DNA of 64,000 nt from positions 15,177,486-15,241,485 of the forward strand of contig OY726576.1 in the NCBI GenBank assembly GCA_963383645.1. The letters run 5' to 3'. Made by a program: the position numbers and the translations under genes. Shown here in pieces: positions 1-18,375 of the stretch (position 1 is the first letter of the stretch; each line of letters starts with the position of its first letter). The notes beneath the pieces were generated by a model that made no database searches, was not told the DNA's origin, and was given only the letters and a program-made list of their open reading frames with translations. This DNA is from Muscardinus avellanarius (Eukaryota; Chordata; Mammalia; Rodentia; Gliridae).

Positions 1-599
1 TCTGCTAACCGCCATCCTCCAGTCTCAGCCTCCTGAATGCTGGGATTACAAGCGTAGGCAACCAAGTCCGGCTATCAAATTCTTATTTCAATTCTATTGT
101 CAGTGTATTCTGTCTCATATTTTAAAAATGAAATTATATTCTCTTGTAATTGCTTATATTTTGTCTCTTTTATTCTGTTAGCTGAGCATGTGGCACAGGC
201 CTGAAATTCAAGTCCTTGGGAGGTTGAGACAGGAGTAATCACAGGTTAGCAGCCAGCCTCAGATACTTAGTGAGGCCTGTTTAAATATAAAGGATTAAAA
301 AAACAAGACAGTAGTTCGGAGGTAGAATGCCCCTGGGTTCAAACTCCAGTACTGCAAAAAAGGGAAAAGTATATAAGGACAGGCGCGGCAATGGTGCACA
401 CCTGTAATCTCAGGACTTGGAGTTGAGACTGAAGGTTTGAAGTTCCAGGCAAGCCTCCGGCAACCATGGGTTCAGTCCCCAGGGCCACCTCCTCAATTGT
501 AAACAAGCTGGATAGGGATCCACCTGCCCGCGACTCTGGAATATGGGCACAGATTTCCACTACATAGCGCTGGATGGGAGAACAAGGCCCTAGGACCTG
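1..599. repeat. Left edge of KZFP duplicon: SINE-rich spacer
   Basis: The sequence from base 1 repeats at about 12,017 and 57,315, so the window opens inside a tandem duplicon. About 181-362 is a + strand SINE with a B1-like left half and an ID/tRNA-like right half, ending in the ID-type B-box and an A-run. A second, diverged SINE-like stretch lies at 380-480. No coding signal is seen. Confidence 0.7.
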
Positions 600-1460
600 C
601 CCAAGTCCAGGTAAAAAGACCTCTGGTGAACTTCCGCTCCACTAAAAGCGCCAAAGCGCCGCCTGGTTGGGCACTTCCGCTTGTCAGGGGGAGGGCCCGG
701 ATGCGGAAGTCCCTGCAGGGCTCACTGGGACTTGTAGTCTATGCGAAGCGCCGAGCAGGTACTCAGCAAGGTGGAGCATCATCTAAGAGGCTCTTCATGA
801 CGAACGAGTGTGATTTTAAGTTAAAGAGGCCGCCATCTCCAGCTAGCCCTATCGCGTCACCCAGAGACACACCCAGCGAGCCAATGGCAGCCGCAGAGCA
901 TCCTTGGAGGAGAGGCCCACCGTGCAGAGGATCCTGGGAGTTGTAGTCCAGGCAAACTTCTTGTGGAGAGCCCGCGCTAAGGGGCTGGACCACCCCTCGT
1001 TCCTCCCCGGCGGTGGAGAGTGAGGCCGGAGCCCCTCGCTCGCCCTGCCCTTTTCTGCTTGGAGGAGAGCCCGCAGCGCGGTGCGGATGAGCCGGCCGCG
1101 TGGGTGGCGGAGCCCGTGGCAGCGCTGCCTCTGGAGAAGTAACTTGCAGTGAGCTGCGAGCGGTGGGAGGTGAGTGCGCGGCCAGGCCTCTGTCCTAGGG
1201 TTCTCGTGGAGGAGAGACTCGGCCTGGGGTGAAATCCAACATGGCGACGGGGTCGCTCATGCCGTAGGGCTGCAAGGTCGGGGGCTTGGGGCGTGGGGTG
1301 GTAGGGGTCTGAGATCGCAGGCGACGGGACTGTCCCTGGCGCCAGGTGTCCGGTGGTTCATTGGCTTCCGAGCTGGTGGTGGTCAGGCCTGATCGGAGGC
1401 AGGGCCGAGGGCCAGGAACAGAAAGCTTTAAAGTGGCCATCTGCATCCCCAGTGAGCTTG
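600..1460 (+). promoter_or_regulatory. CpG-rich promoter of KZFP unit 1 with ZNF143-type motifs
   Basis: This GC- and CpG-rich stretch precedes the first splice donor. It carries two minus-strand copies of the ACTACAANTCCCAG motif (725-738 and 933-947), which is the known SBS/ZNF143-THAP11 element of many bidirectional or housekeeping promoters. The same two motifs recur at equivalent places in units 2, 3 and 4. No TATA box is evident. The TSS is not determinable by eye and is inferred to lie at about 950-1,050. Confidence 0.6.
1010..1169 (+). other. Probable non-coding exon 1 of KZFP unit 1
   Basis: A GC-rich segment ends at a strong donor (GAG|GTGAGTGCG, intron starting at 1170). The donor is conserved in all four units (13172, 43813, 58499), which supports a real exon boundary. 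No long frame is open, so it is called 5' UTR. The 5' limit is approximate. Confidence 0.5.
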
Positions 1461-3071
1461 GCGAGGTGTGCAGAGGGTGAGAGTGTGAGGCCACGGAACC
1501 AGGCCCCAGCGGCCCCCAGGTGGTTCAGGTGAAGGGCTGACACTGCAGAAGCCGTGGTCCCCCGAACCCAATTCTGACTAATCATAAAAAAGCAGATAGA
1601 AGCCGGCGTGGTGGTGCACGCTTGTACTCCCCGCCTTGGGAGGCTGAGACAGGAGGATCGCACAGGTTGAAGGCAGCCTCAGCTACTGAGTGAGGCTCCC
1701 AGCAACTTAGACCCTGTTTCTACATAAAGTATAAAATAGGTCTGGGAGTATAGCCCGGAGGTAGAAAAGGCCCTGGGTTCCTCCCTCATTACCACCACCA
1801 AAAAAAAAAAAAGCTGATAGAAACCCTCAGGTATGTTAAAAAGCCCACTTGTACCCTGTTTCAAAATGAAGAATGAAAACTAGGGCTGCGATTTACCTCA
1901 AGGTAGAATGCCGCGGGTTCCCTCTCCAGTACCACACACACACTCTACTTCCCAAGGGTGTCGGGATCACTATTTTCAGGACCCCCCTTTGTACTCTGTC
2001 TTTGCTTTTTTCTGTTCTGTTGCCTTATCTTTTTCTAACCTAAAAGAAGCTTTCATATTCCTGTACTCTTCCTAGTCCTCAGAGTTCGTCGATATCCACT
2101 GGAAAAGAACCCGGAATAGAAAGACACCTTGGTTTCAATCCTGCCTTTCTAAGGTAGGGCGCAGGGCACGTGGCTTAAGCGGACAAGCGTGGTTTGACTG
2201 GGCATGGGGTGGCCACGGTGGCACGATCTAGGTATCAATCTGTCTGACCGTCCCTGGGTTTGGCCTTGGAGGAGGCGGTCGAGCTGGGGCTCCTTTGGCA
2301 AGTCTTGCAAGGTCCAGGGGGCTGGCGTCGGCCACAAAACACACAGGATTTTATGTTCCATTTTCATGTTTTACAATGAGAAACGGCAGGTGCCCAGAAG
2401 CAGGGGGGCCTCTCCAGACTTGTCACGCAGAATCCACACTGAAGAGCCTCGTGACCAGCCTGACTCATCTCACAGACTCCAACAGCCTTGAAGAGCATCG
2501 TCTCCACAGCCAGATCTCTGCAGCTTGTCGCTTTATAATTTATCACCAGGGGCGAGGGACTGATCTCACTGTGCCTCAGTGTTGTCGTCTGTGAAGTGGT
2601 ACCACGGCTTCTTGATTGGGCTGTTGTAAGGACAGATGAGGCGCGACGCGGTGTCTGGAACAGTCTCTGTGTAGTACGAGCTCAGCACGTCTTTCCTTTC
2701 ATCTTCAGTAGCAGAGGAAGGCTTCATGCTCAGTGTTGACAGCGTGTCAGAGGAGGCTTCATACCTCCCTCCTTGCTTGCCTTCCTCCCTTTCTTCTTTC
2801 CTTCTTGTGGTTCTGTGGATGAATTTAGGAATGCTCTGCCACTGAGTCGCACCCCAGATATTTATTTTTTTTTATCTTTTAAAATTTTGAAACGGGGTCT
2901 CGCTAAGTTTCCTGGCTGGCCTCAAGGTTGCAATCCTTCTGCCTCAGCCTCCTGAGATGCTGGGATTACATGTGAACTCCACTGCCGCCGCTGGCAGGCT
3001 CAGCTCCTAGACCACATCCCATCTCTGCGCCTAGGAAGCCGCTCACAGCCTGTCCTTGTCTTCTGTGGCAG
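1170..3071. repeat. Unit 1 first intron: CpG-island tail, SINEs, unique sequence
   Basis: The CpG island continues to about 1,460. A B1-ID composite SINE (+) lies at about 1,592-1,812 with an A-run at 1,800. A second short ID-like fragment follows at 1,885-1,940. The rest (1,980-2,800) is low-repeat sequence conserved among all four units with no convincing frame. A minus-strand SINE fragment lies at 2,800-2,985. Confidence 0.6.
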
Positions 3072-3243
3072 GTCCCCCCTGGTGCTTAAGGAGGAGGAGG
3101 TGCCGCTATGTTGGCCCTGGGGTATTCCCAGTGACTTCGCTGAACAGTTTTTGTTCTTGCTCTGTGTCCTGTGACTCTGACTGCCCGGAGGACTGCCTGC
3201 TGGGGAGAGGGAGGACTCCTGGGCTCCTGACTGCCCAGCTCAG
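3072..3243 (+). other. Candidate alternative 5' exon, KZFP unit 1
   Basis: A pyrimidine-rich acceptor ending TGTGGCAG at 3071 and a donor CTCAG|GTGAGC at 3244 bracket 172 bp. The acceptor is kept in the other units. Their donor reads GTGGC, weaker than here. No frame clearly joins it to KRAB-A, so if used it would be 5' UTR. A second possible small exon is 3312-3370, between TTTCCCGCAG and GTGAGAG. Both are predictions from splice signals alone. Confidence 0.3.
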
Positions 3244-5344
<2,101 letters not shown>

Positions 5345-5440
5345 GAATTCCGTTTTCTAAGCCAAAGCTGATCGTCCAGCTGGAGCAAGGGAAAGAGGCG
5401 TGGAGAGAGGAGAGCAGATGCGCGCCAGCCTCCCGTGCGG
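5345..5440 (+). CDS. KRAB-B exon, KZFP unit 1
   Basis: This 96-bp exon lies between the acceptor TGTGTGCAG and the donor GCGG|GTGAGTGG. Both boundaries are phase 1, matching the KRAB-A end and the finger-exon start. It encodes GIPFSKPKLIVQLEQGKEAW and a short tail, a typical KRAB-B box. In the family KRAB-B strengthens repression by KRAB-A. Unit 1 has Pro where units 2-4 have Leu in the third residue. Confidence 0.85.
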
Positions 5441-6005
5441 GTGAGTGGCAGGAAACTGGGCCAGTGAGCTCCAGGATGCAGGGTGTGAGCAGCCGAGAGG
5501 CCGGAGGGAGGCGGCGCCGAGCCCGAGTGCAGGGAGCTGCCTCTGGAGCTCTCGGCCTGCGTTCACATTGCCTGGCTCGGCCTCCCCTCCAGACCTCATC
5601 CTCACCCCGTGAGCGCTTCCCTGGGTCTCCTGTCGCCTTCCTCCTCCAGGAAGCCCTGGCCTTCCCGGGGTAACTCTTGTACATGTTTGTGGGTTTTTAT
5701 CTCTTTTGTTAACATCTTTTTAGAAAAGATCAAGAACAATAGAGCAGAAAGTGAATGATATAAAGAAAACAAAGCCCAGTGGGAGACATAAAGCTTAAAA
5801 GTCAGTTGAGAAATTTAAGCGGAGTGCTCAAAGCAACTGAAGCTAAGAGTGGTTTGTACACTTTTCCATGGTTATGTAAACTGCCAGGCGTGGTGGCGCA
5901 CGCTTGTAATCCCAGTCTTGGGGAGGCTGAGATGAGAGGATCATGGTTCACTGACAGCTCCAGCTACTTAGCGAGGCCCTTCGCAACTCAGTAAGACCCT
6001 GTTTA

Positions 6006-6044
<39 letters not shown>

Positions 6045-7754
6045 ATGAAAAGACTTAAAAAATACAGCTAGGGGTGTGGATCGGGGGTACAGTGTCCCTG
6101 AGTTCCATTACGAGGACCAAAAAAAAAAAAAAAAGGTTATGTAAAAATTAATATAATGTCCTTCATTTTTTCTTTCAGCCCTTAAAACTTAAACTATTTA
6201 GTTTCATTAAGAAAAAGTTGACTGACCCCTGTTCCAAATATCATATACATCCTTAACTTTCCGTATTCTTCTTCATCAAGTACTACTTGATGTAAAACCT
6301 AAGAGCGCAGCAGTTCTCAGGTATCAGTGACTCTTGTCTACTTGTCCTTTGCATTTTTAAGTTTTTGTGGTCGTGAAGATTGAACCTAGGTTCATTCTAC
6401 CTCCGAGCAACACCCCTGCCCTGCTCTTAGTGAAACAGGGTCTCACTAAGTTGTGAAGGGCCTCACCAAGTCGCAGAGGCTGTCCATGAACCGCAATCCT
6501 CCTGTCGCTGCCTCCCAAATACTAAAATTCCAAGCATGCACCACCATGCCCAACTTAGACCATGAATTTTTATTTAAGATGTTATTTTTTATTTATTCAT
6601 TTTTTATATTTATTTATTTTATTTTATTTATTTTAATTTATTGTATTTTGTGGTACTGGGGTTCCTGGAAGCCCTTCTACCTCTGAGCTACACTTCCAGA
6701 CCTATTTTATATTTTTTATTTGGAAATAGAATCTCTTAAGCCAGCACAGCTGGCTTCGAACGAGCGCGATCCTCCTGTCTCCACCTCCCAAGCACGGGGA
6801 TTACAAGCATGAGCCACCACACCCAGCTCAGATGTTATGTATGCATGTATGTATGTATGTATGTATGTAATCATTTATTGTGGTACTGGATATTGACCTG
6901 AGGGACATTCTACCTCCAAGCTGTACTCCCAGCCCTGTTTTTTATTCTTTTTCTTTTTGCAGTATTGGGGATGGAACTCAGGGGCATTCTACCTCCGAGC
7001 TACACCCCCAGCCCTATTTTTTATCCCTTATTTTGACACAGAGTCTCTAGAACCGGGATTGCAGGTGTGTGCCACAGTGCTCAGCTCGTAACCACTTCTT
7101 GAGCAGCCCTCTACACGGGCCCTCTACCCAGTGCAGATGACTGTGCCCTCTACCTATCTCTTGATCAGACGAGCACAGTTCACTAGTTAGCTAGCTCTCA
7201 GTGAGAAAAAAGAACACACGTTTCAGGTTGGTTTCTGTGTGTGTTGCTGTGCGTTGGAAGGTTATCGTAGTGAGAATCATGTAGACTGTCGATGTTGTCC
7301 CTATTTATACACCCAAAAGTGCCTGTGATGCCTTTGCTGTCCCTTGTCTGTTGAGCTGTACTGTTGGGCTGGAAAGTTGGTCATATACAGTACCTCTTGA
7401 AGCCGGGCGTGGTGGCGCACGCTTGTAATCCCAGCATCTGGGAGGCTGAGACCTGAGGATTGCAGTTCGCAGAAAGCCTGAGCTACTTAATGAGGTCGTC
7501 TGCAACTCAGTGAGACCCTGTTTCAAAATAACAAGAATAAAATATTGGGCAGGGTGTGTAGCTTGGAGGTCAAATGCCTCTGTGTTCCATCCCCAGACCC
7601 ACTAAATAAATAAATAAATAAACAAACAAATAAATAAATAAATAAATAAAGTACCTCTTGGTCAGTAACATTTGCTATTAAGGATTTGAAGAATGTGGTC
7701 AAGTCTCACCATCAAATGATTTCCATCTGACTTGGGCTTCTCTTTCTCTGGCAG
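5441..7754. repeat. Unit 1 last intron: SINE cluster and microsatellites
   Basis: A + strand SINE lies at about 5,880-6,135 with an internal (AAAT)n at 6,005-6,045. Minus-strand SINEs fill about 6,360-6,550, 6,650-6,835 and 6,870-7,085, with a (TATG)n tract at 6,838-6,868. A further + strand SINE at about 7,400-7,650 ends in an (AAAT)n tail, the site where unit 2 received an L1 insertion. The rest is unique sequence shared by all units. No exon is apparent. Confidence 0.65.
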
Positions 7755-10192
7755 GACCAAACCCGCCCCTGCACTCTATTACTCTCTGCCCTCCTGATTT
7801 CTCCAACCAGAAATCTCTGGAGCAAAATGTGCTGTGTGGCCACTGCCCCTGCGTCTTCACATACTTATGTGCAGAAAGACTTGTTGCACCTGGGGAACCA
7901 CACGCGGAGGACCAGAAGGAGCAGCGAGCCTCGGACGATAGATCCTGGAGCGACAGAGCAGAAGATCAAGACAGAGAAGGCTCCAAGTCTCGGTTTGGTA
8001 GGCCCAAGAAAAGTACTTTTGGAGAATTTCCCAGGCCACCCCAGAGGCCACTAGGTAGCTCCCAGCATCACATCAGAGCAGTGGGGATGGAGGAGAGCCC
8101 GGCTCAGATGAGGACCCCCAAAGACTCCGACAAGGTGCTGAGGAGGGCAGAAGGCCTAGGTCTTGGAGCAGTTGCCTCTGGCCAGCGCAGACTGCGTTCC
8201 AGCAAGATGACCGGCCTGCTCAGTCACCAGAGGACACACTCGGAGGAGAAGCCATATGTGTGTGGCGTGTGTGAGAAGGGCTTCAGTCTGAAGACGTGCC
8301 TGACCAGGCACCAGAAGCTGCACTCGTGGAAGAAGCCCTTTGTGTGTGGCGAGTGCGGGCGACGCTTTACACGGAAGGCCTCCCTCATCATCCACCAGAG
8401 GATGCACTCAGGCGAGAAGCCGTATGTGTGCCAAGTGTGCGGGCGAGGTTTCAGGCTGAAGTTTATCCTCACCATCCACCAGAGGATGCACTTGGGCGAG
8501 AAGCCGTTTGTGTGCCAAGACTGCGGCAAAGGCTTTACTCTGAAGTCGACCTTGGTTAGACACAAGATTACCCACTCAGGTGAGAAGCCCTACGTGTGCC
8601 TTGAATTCGGGCGAGGCTTTAACCAAAAGTCCCACCTCATCATCCACCAGAGGACACACTCAGGCGAGAAGCCCTACGTGTGCAGTGAGTGTGGCAAAGG
8701 CTACAGCGAGAAGTGCAAGCTCACCAGACACCAGAGGACACACTCAGGTGAGAAGACCTACGTGTGCAGTGAGTGTGGGAAAGGCTACAGCGAGAAGTGC
8801 AAGCTCACCAGACACCAGAGGACGCACTCAGGCGAGAAGCCCTACGTGTGCCTTGAATGCGGGCGAGGCTTTATCTTTAAGTCCCACCTCATCATCCACC
8901 AGAGGACACACTCTGATGAGAAGCCGTACGTGTGTCACGAGTGTGGGCGAGGCTATAAACGCAAGGCCCACCTAATCATCCACCAGAGGACACACTCGGA
9001 CGAGAAGCCCTACGTGTGCAGTGAGTGTGGCAAAGGCTTCAGCGTGAAGTCCAACCTCATCGTCCACCAGAGGACACACTTGGACGAGAAGCCCTATGTG
9101 TGCAGTGAGTGTGGCAAAGGCTTCAGCGTGAAGTCCAACCTCATCATCCACCAGAGTACACACTCGGGCGAGAAGCCCTACGTGTGCAGTGATTGTGGCA
9201 AAGGCTTCAGCCGTAAGTCCTACCTCATCATCCACCATAGGACACACTCGGGTGAGAAGCCCTACGTGTGCAATGAGTGTGGCAAAGGCTTCAGCATGAA
9301 GTCCATACTCAACAGACACCAGAGTACACACTCGGGCGAGAAGCCCTACATGTGCATTGAGTGTGGCAAAGGCTTCAGCGAGAAGTCCTACCTCATCATC
9401 CACCAGAGTACACACTCGGGCGAGAAGCCCTACGTGTGCAGTGAGTGTGGCAAAGGCTTCAGCCGTAAGTCCTACCTCATCAACCACCATAGGACACACT
9501 CGGGCGAGAAGCCCTATGTGTGCAGTGAGTGTGGCAAAGGCTTCAGCGAGAAGTCCTACCTCATCATCCACCAGAGTACACACTCGGGCGAGAAGCCCTA
9601 CGTGTGCAGTGAGTGTGGCAAAGGCTTCAGCCATAAGTACTACCTCATCAAACATGAGAGGACACACTTGGGCGAGAAGCTAGTGTGCAGTGAGTGTGGC
9701 AAAGGCTTCAGGCATAAGTTCCAGCTTATCATCCACCAGAGGACACACTCGGGCGAGAAGCCCTATGTGTGCAGTGAGTGTGGCAAAGGCTTCAGTGTGA
9801 AGTCCACACTCACCAGACACCAGAGAACACACTCGGGCGAGAAGCCGTATGTGTGCAATGAGTGTGGCAAAGGCTTCAGCGAGAAGTCCACACTCATCAT
9901 CCACCAGAGGACACACTCAGGTGAGAAGCCCTACGTGTGCAGTGAGTGTGGCAAAGGCTTCAGCCAGAAGTCCTACCTCATCTTCCACCAGAGGACACAC
10001 TCGAGCGAGAAGCCCTATGTGTGCAGTGAGTGTGGCAAAGGCTTCAGCTGTAAGTCCTACCAAATCAACCACCAGAGGACACACTCGGGCGAGAAGCCAT
10101 ACGTGTGCTGTGAGTGTGGAAAAGGCTTCAGCAAGAAGTCCACACTCACCAGACACCAGAGGACACACTCAGGCAAGAAGCAATATGTGTGA
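7755..10192 (+). CDS. Finger exon of KRAB-C2H2 zinc-finger protein, unit 1
   Basis: The exon starts after the acceptor CTCTGGCAG in phase 1. With KRAB-A from 4082 and KRAB-B it gives a predicted 884-aa protein. An acidic/basic spacer of about 150 residues precedes 23 C2H2 fingers with [12 protein letters not shown] linkers. Finger 5 is degenerate, its second Cys replaced by Phe (LEFGRGF). The finger 17-18 linker lacks one residue (LGEKLVC). Fingers resemble each other closely, with contact helices of the form xKSxL. A nuclear DNA-binding repressor is expected from the family. The frame ends at TGA 10190 just after GKKQYV. Compared with unit 3, about 985 bp that include the last finger are deleted here and the stop arises at the junction. 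Confidence 0.9.
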
Positions 10193-10520
10193 AATCTTAG
10201 GTCCACTATTATGCAAGATTAAGTCCTTGGAAGGCGTAAGGATCGAGTCACTCATAGATCATAAAGTCTGCTTCTGTGTGGAGAGAGACTCTAGGAACTA
10301 TATCGAGAGATTTCAAGTGAGGAGGAATCTCCAGGAAGAACGGCTTCCTCCTAACAGTCCCACCTCAGCTGCCTCTTCTCTTGCGGTCTGTGATGTTCCC
10401 TTTCTTGCTTTGCTCTTAGCTCTCAAATATCTGTGTCGTCCTTTCTCAGACTCTGAAATACTGCAATTACAGCATGATCCGCTTTTTAATAAAGCATGTA
10501 TTGTAGTTATCCTATCTCTG
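10193..10520 (+). terminator. 3' end of unit 1 with AATAAA
   Basis: This short stretch joins the shortened finger exon to downstream unique sequence. An AATAAA polyadenylation signal lies at 10489-10494, and the same signal lies at 54550-54555 downstream of unit 3. At 10215-10226 the sequence is the uninterrupted target site of the solo LTR found at 53864-54265. That this signal is used is inferred from its position. Confidence 0.5.
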
Positions 10521-11424
10521 TAATAACACTGTAGTTAGATGTGCATTTTTACTTCAATGTTCTTAAAACATCTGCACACACACTTGACAGAGATAATAAG
10601 GTCCTGAATTTTGAAGCAGCACCATAGTAGAAATAAATCTAGAGCATCTTAAGTCGGGCGTGGTGGGCACTCTTGTTATCCCAGCATTCGGGAGGCTAAG
10701 ACAGGAGGAACGCAGTTCGCAGCCAGCTGCAGGTACTTAGGCCCTCTGCAAATCAGTGAGACCCTGTTTCAAAATAAAGAATAAAAAATAGGGCTGGGGG
10801 TGTAGCTCAGAGGTAGAATGCCCCTTCGTTCCATCCCCAGTACTGCCAAAAAAGAAAAAAAAAAGTTAATTCTATGATGTGCTTCAATGGTGAGAAATCT
10901 GACTCCTACCTCCTGCTGTCCACTTACTTAATTGTCCAGTGCAGGTGTTCATGTATTTGGGTTTGAGAATTGTCAAAATATATCTCAGTGAGAAACAACT
11001 TTTTTTTTTTTGAGAAAAGAGTTCTTAAATTTCTTTCTTTTTTTTTTTTCAGGTGTGGGGATGGAACCCAGGGGCATTTGACCTCTGATCTACACCCCCT
11101 GCCCTATTTTTTATTCTTTATTTTGAAAAAAAGTCTCACTGAGTTGCAAAGGGCCTAAGTAGCTGAAGTTTTCCATGAACCGCAATCCTCCAATCTCAAC
11201 CTCCTGAATGCTGGGATTACAAGCGTGCGCCACCACGCCCGGCTAGAACATCTATTCTAAATTTCTAATATTAATTTTATATATAAGTTTAATGAAGGTC
11301 AATACTAAAGTTAATTTTTTTGTAGTAGAGATTAAACTCAGGGGAATTCTACACCCCAAACTACTCTCCAGGCCTTTTGAATTTTTATTTTGTAACAGGG
11401 TCTTGCTGGCCTCTGAACTGTGAG

Positions 11425-11471
<47 letters not shown>

Positions 11472-12016
11472 GCACCTGCATACGCTTGCAGTGCTATGGA
11501 TTAAACCCAGGGGCATTGTACCTCCCAAGGGCCTCACTAAGTAGCTGAGCCTGCCTGTGAACCCAGATTCGCCCGTCTCAGCTTCCCAAGTACTAGGATT
11601 ACAAGTGTGTGCCAACACGTCCGGCTCTAAAGTGAAATTTCTAAAATCTAGTTTCTAAATTTTAATTCAAAAGGTATTCTAAATTCCTAAGCTAAATATT
11701 TAATGTTATTTGGGCCATAACCTCTATTCCCCATGACTTCAGTGAAATTATCAATCAATTGTAATATAGATATTTTAACAATAATTAGATTATCAATTTT
11801 TTTTTGTACTACTGGAGATGGAACCCAGGGGCATTCTGCCTCCGAGCTATCCCCTCTGCCCTATTTATTGCCTTTCTATTTTATTTTTGTGGTACTTGGG
11901 GTGGAACCCAGGGGCTTTTGTACCTCTGGGCTATACTTCCAGACATATTTTATACTTTATTTGGAAACAGGGTCTCACTAAGGTGCAAGGGGCCTCGCTA
12001 ACTGGCTGAGGCTGTC
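10521..12016. repeat. Unit 1-unit 2 spacer: SINEs and (TG)n
   Basis: A + strand B1-ID SINE lies at about 10,650-10,865. Minus-strand SINEs lie at 11,045-11,245, 11,310-11,625 (split by a (TG)n at 11,430-11,470) and 11,805-12,080. The AT-rich remainder is unique. The same order recurs at 42,124-43,300 and 56,160-57,310. No gene is seen. Confidence 0.65.
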
Positions 12017-12559
12017 CGCTAACCACCATCCTTCAGTCTCAGCCTCCTGAATGCTGGGATTACAAGCGTAGGCAACCAAGTCCGGCTATCAAATTCTTAT
12101 TTCAATTCTATTCTTTTGTCAGTGTATTCTGTTTCATATTTTAAAAATGAAATTATATTCTCTTGTAATTGCTTACATTTTGTCTCTTTTATTCTGTTAG
12201 CTGAGCATGTGGTACAGGACTGAAATTCAAGTCCTTGGGAGGTTGAGACAGGAGTAATCACAAGTTAGCAGCCAGCCTCAGATACTTAGTGAGGCCTGTT
12301 TAAAAATAAAGGATTAAAAAAAATAAAAGATAGTAGCTCAGAGGTAGAATGCCCCTGGGTTCAATCTCCAGTACTGCAAAAAAGGGGAAAAGTATATAAG
12401 GACAGGCGCGGCGATGGTGCACACCTGTAATCTCAGGACTTGGAGTTGAGACTGAAGGTTTGAAGTTCCAGGCAACCATGGGTTCAGTCCCCAGGGCCAC
12501 CTCCTCAATTGTAAACAAGCTGGATAGGGATCCACCTGCCCGCGACCCCGGAATATGGG
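12017..12559. repeat. Upstream spacer of unit 2
   Basis: This is a copy of bases 1-545. It contains the + strand SINE at about 12,200-12,378 and the diverged SINE-like stretch at 12,395-12,480. No coding signal is seen. Confidence 0.6.
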
Positions 12560-13009
12560 CACTGATTTTCAACTGCATAGCGCTGGATGGGAGAACAAGG
12601 CCCTAGGACCTGCCCAAGTCCAGGTAAAAAGACCGCTGGTGAACTTCCGCTCCACTAAAAGCGCCAAAGCACTGCCTATTGGGGCACTTCCGCTTGCCAA
12701 AGGGTGCGGCCGGATGCAGAAGTCCCTGCAGGGCTCGCTGGGACTTGTAGTCTATGCGAAGCTCTGAGCAGGTACTCAGCAAGGTGGAGCATCATCAGAG
12801 AGGCTCTTCATGACTAACGAGTGTGATTTTAAGTTAAAGAGGCCGCCATCTCCAGCTGGCCCGATTGCATCACCCAGAGACACACCCAGCGAGCCAATGG
12901 CAGCCGCAGAGCATCCTAGGAGAAGACCGCCACGCAGAGGATCTTGGGAGTTGTAGTCCAGGCAAACTTCTTGTGGAGAGCCCGCGCTAAGGGGCCTGAG
13001 CCACCCCTC

Positions 13010-13172
13010 TTTCCTCCCGGCGTTGGAGAGTGAAGCCGGAGCGCTTGCCCTGCCCTTTTCTGCGTGGAGGAGAGCCCGCAGCGCGGTGCGGACGAGCCGG
13101 CCGCGGGTGGCGGAGCCCGTGGCAGCGCTGCCTCTGGAGAAGTAACTTGCAGTGAGCTGCGAGCGGTGGGAG
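13010..13172 (+). other. Probable non-coding exon 1 of KZFP unit 2
   Basis: It ends at GAG|GTGAGTGCG (donor at 13173), identical to the donors of units 1, 3 and 4. The 5' limit is approximate and no start codon for the KRAB frame is present. Confidence 0.5.
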
Positions 13173-16900
<3,728 letters not shown>

Positions 16901-16996
16901 GAATTCTGTTTTCTAAACCAAAGCTGATCGCCCAGCTGGAGCAAGGGAAAGAGGCGTGGAGAGAAGAGAGCAGATGCGCGCCAGCCTCCCGTGCGG
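16901..16996 (+). CDS. KRAB-B exon, KZFP unit 2
   Basis: This 96-bp exon begins after CTGTGTGCAG and ends at GCGG|GTGAGTGG, phase 1 on both sides. It encodes GILFSKPKLIAQLEQGKEAW plus a tail identical to that of unit 3. Confidence 0.85.
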
Positions 16997-17558
16997 GTGA
17001 GTGGCAGGAAACTGGGCCAGTGAGCTCCAGGATGCAGGGTGTGAGCAGCTGAGAGGCCGGAGGGAGGCGGCGCCGAGCCCGAGTGCAGGGAGCTGCCTCT
17101 GGAGCTCTCGGCCTGCGTTCACGTTGCCTGGCTCGGCCTCCCTTCCAGACCTCATCCTCACCCCCTGAGGGCTTTCCTGGGTCTCCTGTCGCCTTCCTCC
17201 TCCAGGAAGCCCTGGCCTTCCCGGGGTAACTCTTGTACATGTTTGTGGGTTTTTTTCTCTTTTGTTATCTTTTTAGAAAAGATCAAGAAGAATAGAGCAG
17301 ACACTGAATGATGTAAAGAAAACAAAGCCCAGTGGGAGACATAAAGCTTAAAAGTCAGTTGAGAAATTTAAGCGGAGTGCTCAAAGCAACTGAAGCTAAG
17401 AGTGGTTTGTACACTTTTCCATGGTTATGTAAACTGCCAGGCGTGGTGGCGCACGCTTGTAATCCCAGTCTTGGGGAGGCTGAGATGAGAGGATCACGGT
17501 TCACTGACAGCTCCAGCTACTTAGCGAGGCCCTTCGCAACTCAGTGAGACCCTGTTTA

Positions 17559-17605
<47 letters not shown>

Positions 17606-18344
17606 ATGAAAAGACTTACAAAGTACAGGTAGTGGTGTGGATCTGAGGTACAGTGTCCCTGAGTTTCATCACTACGACCGCAAAAAAAAAAGGTGATGTA
17701 AAAATACATATAACGTCCTTCATTTTGTCTTTTAGCTCTTAAAACTATACATTCTTAACTTTCCATATTCTTCTTCATCAAGTACTACTTGATGTAAAAC
17801 CTAAGAGCGCAGCAGTTCTCAGGTATCAGTGACTCTTGTCTACTTCTCCTTTGCATTTTTAAGTTTTTGTGGTCGTGAAGATTGAACCTAGGTTCATTCT
17901 ACCTCCGAGCAACACCCCTGCCCTGCTCTTAGTGAAACAGGGTCTCACTAAGTTGTGAAGGGCCTCACCAAGACGCAGAGGCTGTCCATGAACCGCAATC
18001 CTCCTGTCGCTGCCTCCCAAATACTAAAATTCCAAGCATGCATCACCTTGCCCAAGTTAGACCATGAATTTTTATTTAAGATGTTATTTTTATTTATTCA
18101 TTTTTTATATTTATTTATTTTATTTTATTTATTTTAATTTATTGTATTTTGTGGTACTGGGGTTCCTGGAAGCCCTTCTACCTCTGAGCTACACTTCCAG
18201 ACCTATTTTATATTTTTTATTTGGAAATAGAATCTCTTAAGCCAGCATGGCTGGCTTCGAACCAGCACGATCCTCCTGTCTCCACCTCCCAAGCATGGGG
18301 ATTACAAGCATGAGCCACCACACCCAGCTCAGATGTTATGTATG

Positions 18345-18375
<31 letters not shown>

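Noticed and set aside
8240..10180. Regular 84-bp repeats with constant and variable parts, superficially array-like
   Set aside because: They encode tandem C2H2 fingers with an open frame. They are not a CRISPR-type array.
9849..10523. Alternative + strand frames through the fingers (Ser/Arg-rich translations)
   Set aside because: They are off-frame readings of the same finger repeats. The conserved C2H2 frame explains the sequence.
10795..10850. tRNA-like A-box and B-box sequence (GGCTGGGGGTGTAGCTCAGAGG...)
   Set aside because: It is the tRNA-derived part of an ID SINE, with an A-rich tail and many copies in the window. It does not fold as a full tRNA gene by eye.
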